A stretch of DNA of 64,000 bases from Prevotella melaninogenica (GCF_003609775.1 NZ_AP018049.1:930001-994000); one strand, 5' to 3'. Shown: positions 1 to 10,193, counted from the stretch's first letter. Program-made: numbers and translations. The notes: a model not told the origin generated them from the letters alone.

Positions 1-509
1 CACCTCTCAAGAGTGGTAAAGGCTCGCTGTATGAAGGAGGTATAAGGGTACCCTTTATCGTAAAATGGAACAATGTAGTAAAACCAAATTCACGCTCTCA
101 TGCACCTATAATCATAGAGGACCTTTATCCGACTTTGCTCTCTATGGCAGGCATCAAAAACTACCGTGTACCACAGACTATCGATGGGCAGGATATCACA
201 TCTATCCTTCGTGGTAAACAACGAGGCTTTGAGAAGCGACAATTGATATGGAACTATCCTAATATATGGGATGGAGAAGGACTCGGTATCAGCCTTAATT
301 GTGCTATTCGTGAGGGACAATGGAAATTGATTTATTCGTATCTTACAGGAAAGAAAGAGCTTTACAATCTATCAAGCGACCTATCAGAAAAGAATGATCT
401 TAGTGCTTCACAGCCTCGACTCGTTACTCGACTCTTCCGACACCTAACATCTCGATTGCGTAAAATGAATGCACAAAAGCCTATTGTGGAGTATGAAAAG
501 ATAAAATAG
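1..509 (+). CDS. Sulfatase, C-terminal part (cut by window edge)
   Basis: The open frame runs in from the left edge (codons in phase with base 3) and stops at 509. The visible part begins with GKGSLYEGGIRVPF, the conserved arylsulfatase-family stretch that follows the active-site half, then P-T-L-L-S-M-A-G and a C-terminal region reading YNLSSDLSEKNDLS, the usual sulfatase tail. The catalytic Cys/Ser (CxPxR) lies outside the window, so the class and whether the enzyme is active cannot be judged. Family members remove sulfate esters from host glycans such as mucin or glycosaminoglycans; the neighbouring sialate esterase fits that use. An internal ATG at 135 is not the start, because homology continues upstream of it. 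Confidence 0.88.
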   Translation, partial: PLKSGKGSLYEGGIRVPFIVKWNNVVKPNSRSHAPIIIEDLYPTLLSMAGIKNYRVPQTIDGQDITSILRGKQRGFEKRQLIWNYPNIWDGEGLGISLNCAIREGQWKLIYSYLTGKKELYNLSSDLSEKNDLSASQPRLVTRLFRHLTSRLRKMNAQKPIVEYEKIK

Positions 510-514
510 GGGTT

Positions 515-558
515 ATGAATTTCCGCAGACACAAATTGTCTGTTACCTTAAAATTCAT
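515..558 (+). terminator. Possible hairpin after the sulfatase gene
   Basis: ATGAATTT (515-522) can pair with AAATTCAT (551-558), and CAGACA with TGTCTG inside it. There is no long T run, so it is only a candidate 3' structure. Confidence 0.3.
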
Positions 559-672
559 ATTAACGAGTTGATTCTTATTGGTTTCCTGCTTGTTTTACCC
601 AGATAAGTTAGTCAATATTTTATTATTATAAGAATCCTCTCATTCCATGTTTTGCTTTTGTGCCAATGCCCA

Positions 673-731
673 ACACCATTGGTGTTCATAGTAAACACCA
701 ATGGTGTTGAGCGTTAAACACAATGTAGTAT
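673..731. repeat. Class A 22-bp-period palindrome array (A1)
   Basis: Palindromes ACACCATTGGTGT (starts 673) and ACACCAATGGTGT (695) are followed by a decayed third unit at 718. Spacing is 22 and 23 bp. It lies in the convergent gap between the sulfatase and the sialate esterase. Seven similar arrays occur elsewhere in the window. Confidence 0.85.
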
Positions 732-801
732 ACTATCAGTGTGAAAGTAACTTATTGTTTAAAAGAGGTTACACTACCAAATATTAGTAAATTAAAAACA
801 C

Positions 802-2883
802 TTACTTCCTAAGCTTCCATTGGAATGTACTACATGGTAATCCCACTTCGTTCACGAGATTAGCACGTGTGAAAGGTTGCCAGCCATAACGAACATAGAG
901 TGGACGTGTTACAGACGACGACCTAACATGAATTGTGTTAGACGATGTTATCTGTGCTTCGGCTGGATAAAAGATACCATCAGCACCTGCTACCTCAAAG
1001 CCTATAAGACGACCACCCTTAGCAGACAATGATTTTGCATGCACAAACTGCAGTTCAAGTCCATTATCTTTCACAGAAACAGAATGACAGACAGGTCCCT
1101 CTGACTCTATCTTGTAATCATAACTATGACACAAAGCTTGTAAGCCAAGACGCTCGCCAACAGGCTTCTTATTTCTGTAATGCACGTCCAAAGAATCACC
1201 CACATCCGTTGTTACAGCCATCCAAGTATTACGCAACCTTGATGCCATACGACGTTGAGAGTCACGGAAACGTGGCCATGAAGGACGATTCAAGCTGGAG
1301 AGCTGTACAAAATAAAACGGCAGTTCAGCGTTATGGAAGAAATTGCGCCAACTCTTCTGCAACATAGGGAAGAGTCTTTCGTGAAGTTCTATATTGTGCG
1401 CATTAGACTCACCTTGATACCACACAACGCCCTTAATGCCATAACCCTTCAAAGGAAGCATGCCCGCCTCAAACATATAAGTAGGAGCATAAGGATGACG
1501 CTGCAATGGGTTCTTACTCACACTGATGTTCTGCAATGCTCGTTCACGTGCCCACTTCATACCGAAGTCGCCACGATACCAATCACGAAGAATGGCTGGC
1601 ATACGCTGTTCCAAAGTCTGACGGTCAATCCATGACTCTGTTGTCGTTCCACCAACAGCATTACAGATAATACCTACAGGTACTTGTAAGCTGTCTGCTA
1701 ACATCTTTCCAAAGTGATAAGCCACAGCTGAGAAGCCGCTCAATGACTCACGAGAGCAGTTACGCCACGGTCCAATACGGAGGTACTGATGACGATTTAT
1801 TGAGTCGCAAGCACCAGCCGACCATGCTACAGCATTCGTTGGATAGATTGCAGACATATTAAAAAGATGTAAGCGAGTCTGACTGTCAGCCTCATCCAAG
1901 TCTTGCTCTTTGTTCAATGAAGCATTCACTGGCCATTCCATATTCGACTGACCAGAACAAAGCCATACCTCACCGACATATATTTCCTTAATAGTAAGTT
2001 TCTCCTTCTTCGTGCTAACCATTGCTTTATAAGGCCCTCCAGCCTTCTCAGCAGGAAAAGAAACCCTCCATTTTCCAGTTCCATCAGCCACAGATGAAAG
2101 CGTACGACCATTGAAGTTCACCTTAACAGTTTCGCCAGTATTTGCCTTTCCACGGAAAACAATAGGCTTGTTGCGCTGAACAACCATTCCGTCTGTGTAC
2201 AACGGAGAAAGAGCAAGACCACCATAATTGCCTGTCAAGGCTCCATATACCGTATCAGCGATAATCTTCGCACCTTCAGCATTTGGATGAATAGCATCAG
2301 CAAGAAGGTCAGGACGGCTGTATAAAGGCGTATTCAAATCAATCAGTGAAACGCGCGTAGCTGTAGCCACTTGTCGTATATGCTTCTGAATCTGTGCATG
2401 CCAATCACGTGTACCACTCTCAAAACGAGGGTGACGATCAAAGATTGGCGTCATAAGACATATCCAAATCTTCGCCTTTGGATTTGCCTGACGAAAACTA
2501 TCAATCAAACGAATATAATCTGCATTGAACTCCTCACTGTATTCTGGCCAATTACGTGGGTCGGTATCATTGAGTCCAAGATGGATAATAACAAGATCTG
2601 CCTTAAAATCCAATGCCTCCTTATACTCCTTCTGATTAACATAAGGACGATGTCCACGACGAAGCAACGTCGAACCAGAGTGTCCGAAGTTTCTGACTTC
2701 ATAACTATCTCCTAACATCAACTGCAGTTGTGCTGGATAACAATTCTTCTCTCTGTCGACAATTGTCATTCCCCATGTCACACTATTTCCTACACATGCC
2801 ACCTTAATTTTACCACCTGCAACAGCAGTTAAAACCATAAGGAGCAGTCCAAACAACAAGATTGTTCTTTTCTTCATAATCAT
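802..2883 (-). CDS. Two-domain SGNH hydrolase / sialate O-acetylesterase
   Basis: A 693-residue secreted protein with a signal peptide (KKRTILLFGLLLMVLTAVAGG). The N-terminal domain is a GDSL/SGNH hydrolase: VACVGNSVTWG near residue 28 carries the nucleophile Ser and HPNAEG near residue 200 carries the catalytic Asp/His region. The C-terminal domain is a sialate O-acetylesterase (DUF303 type) with the nucleophile motif GQSNMEWP and WYQGESNAH. Size and double-domain layout resemble NanS of Tannerella forsythia, which removes acetyl groups from sialic acid so that sialidase can act; the same role here is inference. ATGs at 2883 and 2877 are both usable starts. A TAACTTTG -7 box lies at 2949-2956 on this strand. 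Confidence 0.88.
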   Translation of the reverse strand: MIMKKRTILLFGLLLMVLTAVAGGKIKVACVGNSVTWGMTIVDREKNCYPAQLQLMLGDSYEVRNFGHSGSTLLRRGHRPYVNQKEYKEALDFKADLVIIHLGLNDTDPRNWPEYSEEFNADYIRLIDSFRQANPKAKIWICLMTPIFDRHPRFESGTRDWHAQIQKHIRQVATATRVSLIDLNTPLYSRPDLLADAIHPNAEGAKIIADTVYGALTGNYGGLALSPLYTDGMVVQRNKPIVFRGKANTGETVKVNFNGRTLSSVADGTGKWRVSFPAEKAGGPYKAMVSTKKEKLTIKEIYVGEVWLCSGQSNMEWPVNASLNKEQDLDEADSQTRLHLFNMSAIYPTNAVAWSAGACDSINRHQYLRIGPWRNCSRESLSGFSAVAYHFGKMLADSLQVPVGIICNAVGGTTTESWIDRQTLEQRMPAILRDWYRGDFGMKWARERALQNISVSKNPLQRHPYAPTYMFEAGMLPLKGYGIKGVVWYQGESNAHNIELHERLFPMLQKSWRNFFHNAELPFYFVQLSSLNRPSWPRFRDSQRRMASRLRNTWMAVTTDVGDSLDVHYRNKKPVGERLGLQALCHSYDYKIESEGPVCHSVSVKDNGLELQFVHAKSLSAKGGRLIGFEVAGADGIFYPAEAQITSSNTIHVRSSSVTRPLYVRYGWQPFTRANLVNEVGLPCSTFQWKLRK

Positions 2884-3245
2884 TTATAAATGTAGTAATG
2901 GAAGATTTTGCTTTTTATTTAAAACTTAACTCACAGATAAGCTCCTTGCAAAGTTAACTATAATCTATGAATAAAGGAAATACTTTGGATAACAAAAGCC
3001 ATTTCAACAATTAATATATCATACAAAAAAACAAAGAACAAGATAAATAATAATAGCTCACAACAATTCACATAACATTACAAACACACCTTAATTCAAT
3101 ATAAGAAAATTCTAAATTACTGAACCTTCAAACATCAAAAAATCGCTTTAAAACAAGAATATAGCATCCTTTTTCTTCAAAAAAAGATTTAATACAAACA
3201 TGTGTTCGCACACATTTCAACAATGAAAAAAAAATCTACTAAAAG

Positions 3246-3277
3246 TTTGCATGGAATATGAAAATAACATATCTTTG
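3246..3277 (+). promoter_or_regulatory. Orphan Bacteroidetes-type promoter
   Basis: TTTG at 3246-3249 and TATCTTTG at 3270-3277 are separated by 20 bp, matching the Bacteroidetes -33/-7 consensus. No protein gene follows on this strand before a terminator at 3337. Confidence 0.75.
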
Positions 3278-3283
3278 TGGCTG

Positions 3284-3368
3284 TTATCCTGAAAACAATC
3301 TTTTACCTTTAAAAGACTAATACCTATTGAGTAAATAAAGCGATTCCCTGTGAAGGTCATCGCTTTTT
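3284..3368 (+). ncRNA. Candidate small RNA of about 85 nt
   Basis: Transcription from the promoter at 3246-3277 should start near 3284 and end at the intrinsic terminator at 3337-3372. The interval has no open frame of note and does not match SRP RNA, 6S or tmRNA motifs that I know. It points toward the 3' end of groEL, which is on the other strand. The ends are inferred from promoter and terminator positions only. Confidence 0.5.
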
Positions 3369-3372
3369 CTTT
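3337..3372 (+). terminator. Intrinsic terminator of the candidate small RNA
   Basis: AAAGCGAT (3337-3344) pairs with ATCGCTTT (3359-3366), followed by a T-rich tail to 3372. Confidence 0.7.
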
Positions 3373-3512
3373 TTATATCCCCTTACCATTGAAATAAGTT
3401 ACCTTTACATACGATTAGCATATCAAGATGTTCCAAACATTGATATCTTTATCTTTAGTAAAGCCTAAAGAGAATTTCTATATAGTTGTTTATTGCATCG
3501 TATTTAGCCTCA

Positions 3513-3569
3513 ACACCAGTGGTGCTTACCATGAGCACGATATGTGCGGGGCATTGACACAATATGTGC
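3513..3569. repeat. Class A palindrome array (A2)
   Basis: Three units start at 3513 (ACACCAGTGGTGC), 3535 (GCACGATATGTGC) and 3557 (ACACAATATGTGC): exact 22-bp spacing, with the 5-bp centres varying while the RCAC/GTGC arms are kept. Confidence 0.88.
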
Positions 3570-3676
3570 GGAACATTAGTACATCAGCAGAAAAGAATAA
3601 GAAAAGGATATGATAATATATAGTAATGAGCTAACCTATACAGTAAATGTTTGCCGAACAGCACTAATTGCTATCA

Positions 3677-3716
3677 ACAAAAAAAGGAAGACATCTGTCC
3701 TGATGCCTTCCTTTTA
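3677..3716 (-). terminator. groEL terminator
   Basis: Read on the minus strand, a 10-bp stem (3702-3711 with 3686-3695, one G-U pair) is followed by a run of seven Ts. It lies about 30 bp after the groEL stop. Confidence 0.8.
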
Positions 3717-3746
3717 TTATATATAATGTATCTGAGAATATGCTTA

Positions 3747-5384
<1,638 letters not shown>

Positions 5385-5512
5385 TTATTATGATTGTTTA
5401 ATTATGCGTTGTTAGCTGTTCTTTTTTATCTTTTCTATGTATATATAGTTCTACAAGATACAATAGAATAGCCAAACTACAGCTATTTTAAGACCTTTTG
5501 ATAGGAGAAGTG

Positions 5513-5782
5513 TTACTCAACAATTGCCAATACGTCGCTCTGGCGCATCATCAAATATTTCTCACCCTCATTCTCAAGCTCCGTACCAGCGTACTTACCA
5601 TAGAGCACCTCATCGCCAACCTTGAGAATCATCTCCTCATCCTTGGTACCATTACCAACAGCAACCACCTTACCACGTTGTGGTTTTTCCTTGGCTGTGT
5701 CTGGGATGATAATACCACCAACTTTCTCTTCTGCCTGTGCTGGAAGCACGAGGACTCTGTCTGCTAAAGGTTTAATTGTCAT
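5513..5782 (-). CDS. groS: Co-chaperonin GroES (10 kDa)
   Basis: 89 residues, normal for the family: [16 protein letters not shown], the mobile loop with [16 protein letters not shown] near residues 22-37, and the C-terminal VLAIVE. It caps the GroEL ring. It is first gene of the groES-groEL operon. Upstream on this strand a TTTGGCA (5868-5873) and TATAAAG (5851-5857) could be -33 and -10-like elements, without a clean TAnnTTTG box. A short inverted repeat ACGAC/GTCGT (5822-5841) would lie in the leader. Confidence 0.98.
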   Translation of the reverse strand: MTIKPLADRVLVLPAQAEEKVGGIIIPDTAKEKPQRGKVVAVGNGTKDEEMILKVGDEVLYGKYAGTELENEGEKYLMMRQSDVLAIVE

Positions 5783-5903
5783 AATTGTATATGTTTTAAG
5801 ATTTTAATTATCAATTTGTTTACGACCTGCTAAGAAGTCGTTTCGCCTTACTTTATACGAAAACTATGCCAAACAGACTTACTGACAACTATAAGAATAT
5901 TAT

Positions 5904-5918
5904 CTGACAACCTGTCAG
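5904..5918. promoter_or_regulatory. Inverted repeat shared with degP and clpB (stress motif, site 1)
   Basis: CTGACAACCTGTCAG is a perfect palindrome with a 3-bp centre, in the divergent gap between groS and the AlkD-like gene. An extra half-site TGACA lies at 5883-5887. The same GACA-N3-TGTC core occurs upstream of degP and clpB. Confidence 0.6.
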
Positions 5919-5957
5919 TTCTTCTTCTCAATTAGTCCATAAAACAAAATAAAGAAT

Positions 5958-5965
5958 TATCTTTG
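5958..5965 (+). promoter_or_regulatory. -7 box (TATCTTTG) of the AlkD-like gene
   Basis: A perfect TAnnTTTG box ends 41 bp before the start codon. The expected TTTG at -33 is not clear. Confidence 0.5.
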
Positions 5966-6005
5966 CAAGAGATAAAGAAGTTGGTAAAACAAAAAAGGAT
6001 TTACT

Positions 6006-6713
6006 ATGAAGCAACTTACCAAGACTATAACAAATAAACTTCAAGCACTATCAGATGCGGAGAAGCGAGAGATATTCCCTAAGTTCTTTAAGGCTGGCAA
6101 AGGAGAATATGGTGAAGGCGACCGTTTTTTAGGTGTCACCGTACCCAATATTAGAGCTATTGCGAAGCAGCACAAAGACATTTCCTTAGCCGAGATACAA
6201 GAACTAATACAGTCTGAATGGCATGAAGTGCGCCTTTGCGCCTTAATCATTATGGTAGAGAAAAGTAAGAAGAAAGACTTGGCATTACACAAAGAGCTTT
6301 TCGATCTCTACCTCTCTCAAACCAAGCATATCAACAACTGGGACCTTGTTGACCTATCCTGTCGCTTCATCATAGGCGAATACTTGCTCGACAAGTCACG
6401 TGACATTCTTTACCAATTAGCTCAAAGTCCACTACTATGGGATAATCGTATCGCAATCGTATCAACATACGCATTTATTCGTAAAGGTCAATTAGAAGAC
6501 ACATACGCACTAAGCGACCTGATGATGCACCACCCACACGACCTCATGCACAAGGCTATTGGATGGATGCTTCGTGAAGCAGGGAAACGAGATTCAAAGC
6601 GTCTTTATGACTACGTTATGAGCCATCGAGCAGACATGCCCCGTACCATGCTACGTTATGCAATAGAGAAGTTCTCACCCAAAGAACGCGCTATTCTCAT
6701 GAAACGTGCCTAA
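6006..6713 (+). CDS. DNA alkylation repair protein (AlkD-like)
   Basis: 235 residues of the DNA alkylation repair family (HEAT-like helical repeats), recognisable from GDRFLGVTVPNIRAIAK near residues 40-56, SEWHEVRLCAL near 75, INNWDLVDLS near 112 and HKAIGWMLREAGKRD near 180. AlkD-type glycosylases remove bulky alkylated bases such as 3-methyl- and 7-methylguanine without base flipping. The Trp/Asp pair in NNWDLVD fits the family's catalytic region. It is a single gene, divergent from groES and followed by a 650-bp gap. Substrate is inferred from family membership. Confidence 0.9.
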   Translation: MKQLTKTITNKLQALSDAEKREIFPKFFKAGKGEYGEGDRFLGVTVPNIRAIAKQHKDISLAEIQELIQSEWHEVRLCALIIMVEKSKKKDLALHKELFDLYLSQTKHINNWDLVDLSCRFIIGEYLLDKSRDILYQLAQSPLLWDNRIAIVSTYAFIRKGQLEDTYALSDLMMHHPHDLMHKAIGWMLREAGKRDSKRLYDYVMSHRADMPRTMLRYAIEKFSPKERAILMKRA

Positions 6714-6839
6714 CACTTCCCCACTCTATTACTCCCATTTGGATGCTAATCATACGGTCAGAGAGAGAGTAAAAACAACTCTTTTGTCATATTTTTTCAC
6801 ATACTCATTTTTAAAAGAGCACAAATTGCATTCAAATTA

Positions 6840-6927
6840 ACGCCCAATTGACTTGCAAAAGATGCCCTTTTGAAGCCTAACTAACGCCCTTTTCAAACCC
6901 AAGTAAGCACCTTTTAAAATCCAACCC
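6840..6927. repeat. Class B 22-bp-period array (B1)
   Basis: Four units start at 6840, 6862, 6884 and 6906, exactly 22 bp apart. They read ACGCCC, ATGCCCTTTT, ACGCCCTTTT and AGCACCTTTT, followed by a variable A-rich half. Class B shares no obvious sequence with class A but has the same period. A second copy, reversed, lies at 53346-53443. Confidence 0.85.
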
Positions 6928-7314
6928 TGTAACTATCTAATAACAAGACAGTTATAAGAGCACTCAAAACAGTGTTTTTTGCTTATTTATAAAGATATAA
7001 GACAAGAAATAATGTAAACAAAATTCAAAACACCAAGAACATTATTACCTTTCAGAAAGCTAAAAAATAAGGGTACCTTTATATGACATAACACTTTGCA
7101 ATATATACGATGCAGAGTACGAAAAGTTAGAAAGATAGACGAAGCATTGATAAGAAAATGAAAGATAGTATCAAGCATTACTATTCTGAATAAGAATGAT
7201 AAATGTTAGAGTTTAACGAGTGATTTGAATTAAACTTGAAAAAGATAAAAACGAACAACATATTTAACTCTCATAATTCATAACACAAAATAATAATATA
7301 TCCCATATTTTTCT

Positions 7315-7322
7315 TACCTTTG
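7315..7322 (+). promoter_or_regulatory. -7 box (TACCTTTG) of the nucleotidyltransferase gene
   Basis: A TAnnTTTG match 42 bp before the ATG at 7365; no clear TTTG at -33. Confidence 0.55.
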
Positions 7323-7364
7323 CATTCAGAACATAATATATAGTTTAACGATATAAAAAAGAAA

Positions 7365-8276
7365 ATGAAACCTACGTTATTACTCCTTGCGGCAGGTATG
7401 GGAAGCCGCTACGGCGGGCTAAAGCAGCTCGACGAATTGGGTCCTAATGGCGAGACCATTATGGACTACTCTATCTATGATGCAATCCAAGCAGGATTTG
7501 GTAAGATTGTCTTTGTTATCCGTAAGGATTTCGAAGAGCAGTTCCGCAGCCAAGTTCTCTCAAAGTATGAGGGTCATATCCCTGCAGAACTTGTTTTCCA
7601 GAGCATCGATGCATTGCCAGAAGGATTCTCTGTACCAGAAGGTCGTGAGAAGCCATGGGGTACAAACCATGCTGTTTTGATGGCAAAGGATGTTATCAAA
7701 GAGCCTTTCTGCGTTATCAACTGTGACGACTTCTACAACCGTGACTGCTTCAAGGTTATTGGTAAGTTCCTTGCTGACCTCCCAGAGGGTGCAAGAGATA
7801 AATACGCAATGGTTGGTTTCCGCGTAGGTAACACACTGAGCGAGAATGGTACTGTTGCTCGTGGTATCTGCTCTACAGATGCTGAAGGAAACTTGACAAC
7901 TGTTGTTGAGCGTACAGAGATTGAGCGTCGCGATGGCGAAATCAAGTATAAAGACGACAATGGTGAGTGGGTTGCTGTTAGTGAGAACACTCCTGTATCT
8001 ATGAATGTATGGGGTTTCACACCAGACTACTTCGAGTACAGCGAGGCATACTTCAAGGAGTTCCTCTCTGATCCAAAGAATATGGAGAATAAGAAGTCTG
8101 AATATTTCATCCCATTGATGGTAAACAAGCTCATCAACGATGGTACATCTACCGTGAAGGTGCTTGACACTACCAGCAAGTGGTTTGGCGTAACATACGC
8201 TGCCGATCGTCAGAGCGTGGTTGACAAGATTCAGTCACTGGTCGACGATGGAACCTATCCAGCTAAATTGTTCTAA
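7365..8276 (+). CDS. NTP-transferase family sugar nucleotidyltransferase
   Basis: 303 residues. The N-terminus LLLLAAGMGSRYGGLKQL is the nucleotide-binding signature G-x-G-x-R-x2-x-K-Q of sugar-1-phosphate nucleotidyltransferases, and VINCDDFYNRD near residue 118 holds the metal-binding Asp. The C-terminus (KWFGVTYAADRQSVV) is like proteins annotated in Bacteroidetes as UDP-glucose pyrophosphorylase-like. The sugar and nucleotide are not readable from the sequence. Own promoter box at 7315 and a two-tier hairpin terminator at 8284. Confidence 0.85.
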   Translation: MKPTLLLLAAGMGSRYGGLKQLDELGPNGETIMDYSIYDAIQAGFGKIVFVIRKDFEEQFRSQVLSKYEGHIPAELVFQSIDALPEGFSVPEGREKPWGTNHAVLMAKDVIKEPFCVINCDDFYNRDCFKVIGKFLADLPEGARDKYAMVGFRVGNTLSENGTVARGICSTDAEGNLTTVVERTEIERRDGEIKYKDDNGEWVAVSENTPVSMNVWGFTPDYFEYSEAYFKEFLSDPKNMENKKSEYFIPLMVNKLINDGTSTVKVLDTTSKWFGVTYAADRQSVVDKIQSLVDDGTYPAKLF

Positions 8277-8283
8277 TTCACAA

Positions 8284-8360
8284 CCCCTGCCTGGGTATTA
8301 TCTCCGCATACATTCTTCGGCATTTCAAGATGTAAGACGGGTATCCAGGCAGGGCTTTTT
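8284..8360 (+). terminator. Two-tier hairpin terminator
   Basis: CCCTGCCTGG (8285-8294) pairs perfectly with CCAGGCAGGG (8345-8354) and is followed by CTTTTT. The 50-nt loop holds its own stem, ACATTCTT (8310-8317) with AAGATGT (8327-8333). The large structured loop is unusual for a simple terminator. Confidence 0.75.
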
Positions 8361-8436
8361 ATTTCTCTCATCTCTACACACATCGGGTATAACAACCCAA
8401 ACACCTTTCAAACACACACCAAAGCTGACAGCTATA

Positions 8437-9474
8437 ATGGAATTAAACCTACTGAATCAAGAAGAAATTGCAACACTTCGCAATCTTCTCTCCAATGCAA
8501 CAAACATCGTAATCTGTGCTCATAAGTCACCTGATGGCGACGCGACAGGTTCGTCACTGGCATGGATGCACTTTCTAAAACAGATTGGCAAGACCAACGT
8601 TAAGGTGTGTATGCCTGACGCTACACCCGACTTTCTGCATTGGCTACCGGGACATAATTCCGTTATTCGTTATGACAGACGACCAAAGGAGGTTGAGAAG
8701 GCGTTTAAGGAAGCAGACCTCGTTTGCTGTCTTGATTTCAACCAAAACTCACGTGTAGATGCAATGCAAGAGGTTTTGGAGTTCTCCACAGCCCCTCGCC
8801 TACTCATCGACCACCACTTAGAACCTGAAACAAACAACGCATTGACGGTTTCACATCCAGAAATGTCAAGTACATGTGAGATTGTCTTCCGCCTGATTAG
8901 TCAGTTAGATGGCTACGAGAAGATGACAACCCAATGTGCGTCCTGCATTTATTGTGGTATGATGACAGACACAGGTGGCTTCACCTATAATTCATCACGC
9001 CCAGAGATATTCTATATTATCGGTCAGCTTCTTGCAAAGAATATTGACAAGGACGAGATTTATAACCGTGTATTCCACAACTACTCCACCAATGCCCTCC
9101 GCCTCCGTGCACACATCATCCTCAACAAGATGAAGGTGATTGAGGAGTTGCACGCATCCTATTATACCGTAACAAAAGAAGAGATGGCACAGTTCCATTT
9201 TATCAAGGGAGATATGGAGGGACTTGTGAATATTCCACAGCAGATTAAAGGGCTCAAACTAAGTATCTCATTGCGAGAAGATACAGAGAAACCTAAGACC
9301 GTACTCGTGAGTCTTCGTTCTTGCAATGGGTTCCACTGTCAACCAATGGCAGCAAAGTTCTTCAATGGTGGCGGTCATGCTGACGCATCAGGTGGAAGAC
9401 TAAATTGCACCATCGAGGAAGCTGAACAGATTGCCATTAAGGCGATACTATACTATAAAGAGGAGTTACAATAA
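8437..9474 (+). CDS. nrnA: DHH family phosphoesterase (NrnA-like nanoRNase/pAp phosphatase)
   Basis: 345 residues from the ATG at 8437. A longer frame opens inside the previous gene, but it crosses the terminator and is rejected. DHH motifs are in order: ICAHKSPDGDATGSS (near residues 26-40), CCLDFN (near 97), LIDHHLEPE (near 124) and MTDTGGF (near 172). The DHHA1 domain ends with GGGHADASGG. Enzymes of this type cut nanoRNAs or linear dinucleotides to mononucleotides and dephosphorylate pAp in the cytoplasm. Assignment as NrnA rather than a c-di-AMP phosphodiesterase rests on the compact length without sensor domains. Confidence 0.9.
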   Translation: MELNLLNQEEIATLRNLLSNATNIVICAHKSPDGDATGSSLAWMHFLKQIGKTNVKVCMPDATPDFLHWLPGHNSVIRYDRRPKEVEKAFKEADLVCCLDFNQNSRVDAMQEVLEFSTAPRLLIDHHLEPETNNALTVSHPEMSSTCEIVFRLISQLDGYEKMTTQCASCIYCGMMTDTGGFTYNSSRPEIFYIIGQLLAKNIDKDEIYNRVFHNYSTNALRLRAHIILNKMKVIEELHASYYTVTKEEMAQFHFIKGDMEGLVNIPQQIKGLKLSISLREDTEKPKTVLVSLRSCNGFHCQPMAAKFFNGGGHADASGGRLNCTIEEAEQIAIKAILYYKEELQ

Positions 9475-9556
9475 GTAAAATCCTTTATTGTGAGAGTATA
9501 AACAACAATACACTTCATAGCTAAATCCACATTGGAAAGCTTATATTTATCAGGTT

Positions 9557-10066
9557 ATGAATATATTAGAACTATCCCAAAAGCGTTTTTCAGTACGCAA
9601 ATATAGTGACACACCAGTATCAGAAGAAGACTTACAATATATTCTTGAAGTGACACGTATGGCTCCATCAGCTGTCAATAAACAGCCATGGAAGTTTGTT
9701 GTTGTGAAGTCGGATGAGGCACGCAAGCAACTACAAGAATGCTACAACCGCGAATGGTTCAAGTCTGCACCACTCTACATCATTTGTATGCGCGAGGTTG
9801 ACAAAAACTGGATACGCCAGGAAGATAACAAACAACATGGTGACATTGATGTTGCAATTGCTACAGAACACCTCTGCTTAGCTGCAACAGAGCGAGGCTT
9901 AGGCAGTTGTTGGGTTTGTAACTTTAATGTAGCCAAACTGAAGGAGACCTTTCCATATACAGGTTTTGAGCCTGTTGCCATCATTCCTATCGGTCACATA
10001 GCAGATGACTGCCCAACGAATGAGAAGAAACGGAAGACTTTGGAAGAAATTACAGACATCATATAA
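9557..10066 (+). CDS. Nitroreductase family protein
   Basis: 169 residues, the short form of the FMN-dependent nitroreductase fold. It opens with LSQKRFSVRKYSD, the FMN phosphate-binding R-x-S-x-R motif, then MAPSAVNKQPWKF near residue 35 and GLGSCWVCNF near 115. Members reduce nitro groups, quinones or flavins with NAD(P)H; no specific substrate is indicated. An 82-bp gap follows the nrnA gene and there is no terminator between, so it may be cotranscribed. Confidence 0.9.
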   Translation: MNILELSQKRFSVRKYSDTPVSEEDLQYILEVTRMAPSAVNKQPWKFVVVKSDEARKQLQECYNREWFKSAPLYIICMREVDKNWIRQEDNKQHGDIDVAIATEHLCLAATERGLGSCWVCNFNVAKLKETFPYTGFEPVAIIPIGHIADDCPTNEKKRKTLEEITDII

Positions 10067-10193
10067 TCTTTATAAAAGATTTCTGTTGTCTATTGAACAT
10101 AAGCTGTATAGGTTGTTATTAGCATCTTATTCATATAATGTAATGACCATAACGAATCATTCTCCTTACTTTTAACTGATGTGCTAAGGCTCC

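Larger units (their letters stand above)
2884..3746. other. Long intergenic region with a candidate small RNA and an A array
   Basis: About 860 bp without a credible protein gene. It holds the -7 box of the esterase gene (2949-2956), an orphan forward promoter and terminator (3246-3372), repeat array A2 (3513-3569) and the groEL terminator (3677-3716). A 61-codon frame at 3428-3613 runs through the repeat array and is not believed. Confidence 0.7.
6714..7364. other. Long intergenic region with a class B array
   Basis: 650 bp with low coding potential. It contains repeat array B1 (6840-6915) and the -7 box of the following gene. The rest is AT-rich and shows nothing I can assign. Confidence 0.7.

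Noticed and set aside
3428..3613. 61-codon frame downstream of the small-RNA candidate
   Set aside because: It runs through repeat array A2 and has no coding features.
5822..5841. CIRCE element before groES
   Set aside because: The ACGAC/GTCGT repeat does not match TTAGCACTC-N9-GAGTGCTAA.
8221..8436. N-terminal extension of the DHH phosphoesterase frame
   Set aside because: It opens with TTG inside the preceding gene and runs through a terminator hairpin; the family's N-terminus begins at the ATG at 8437.
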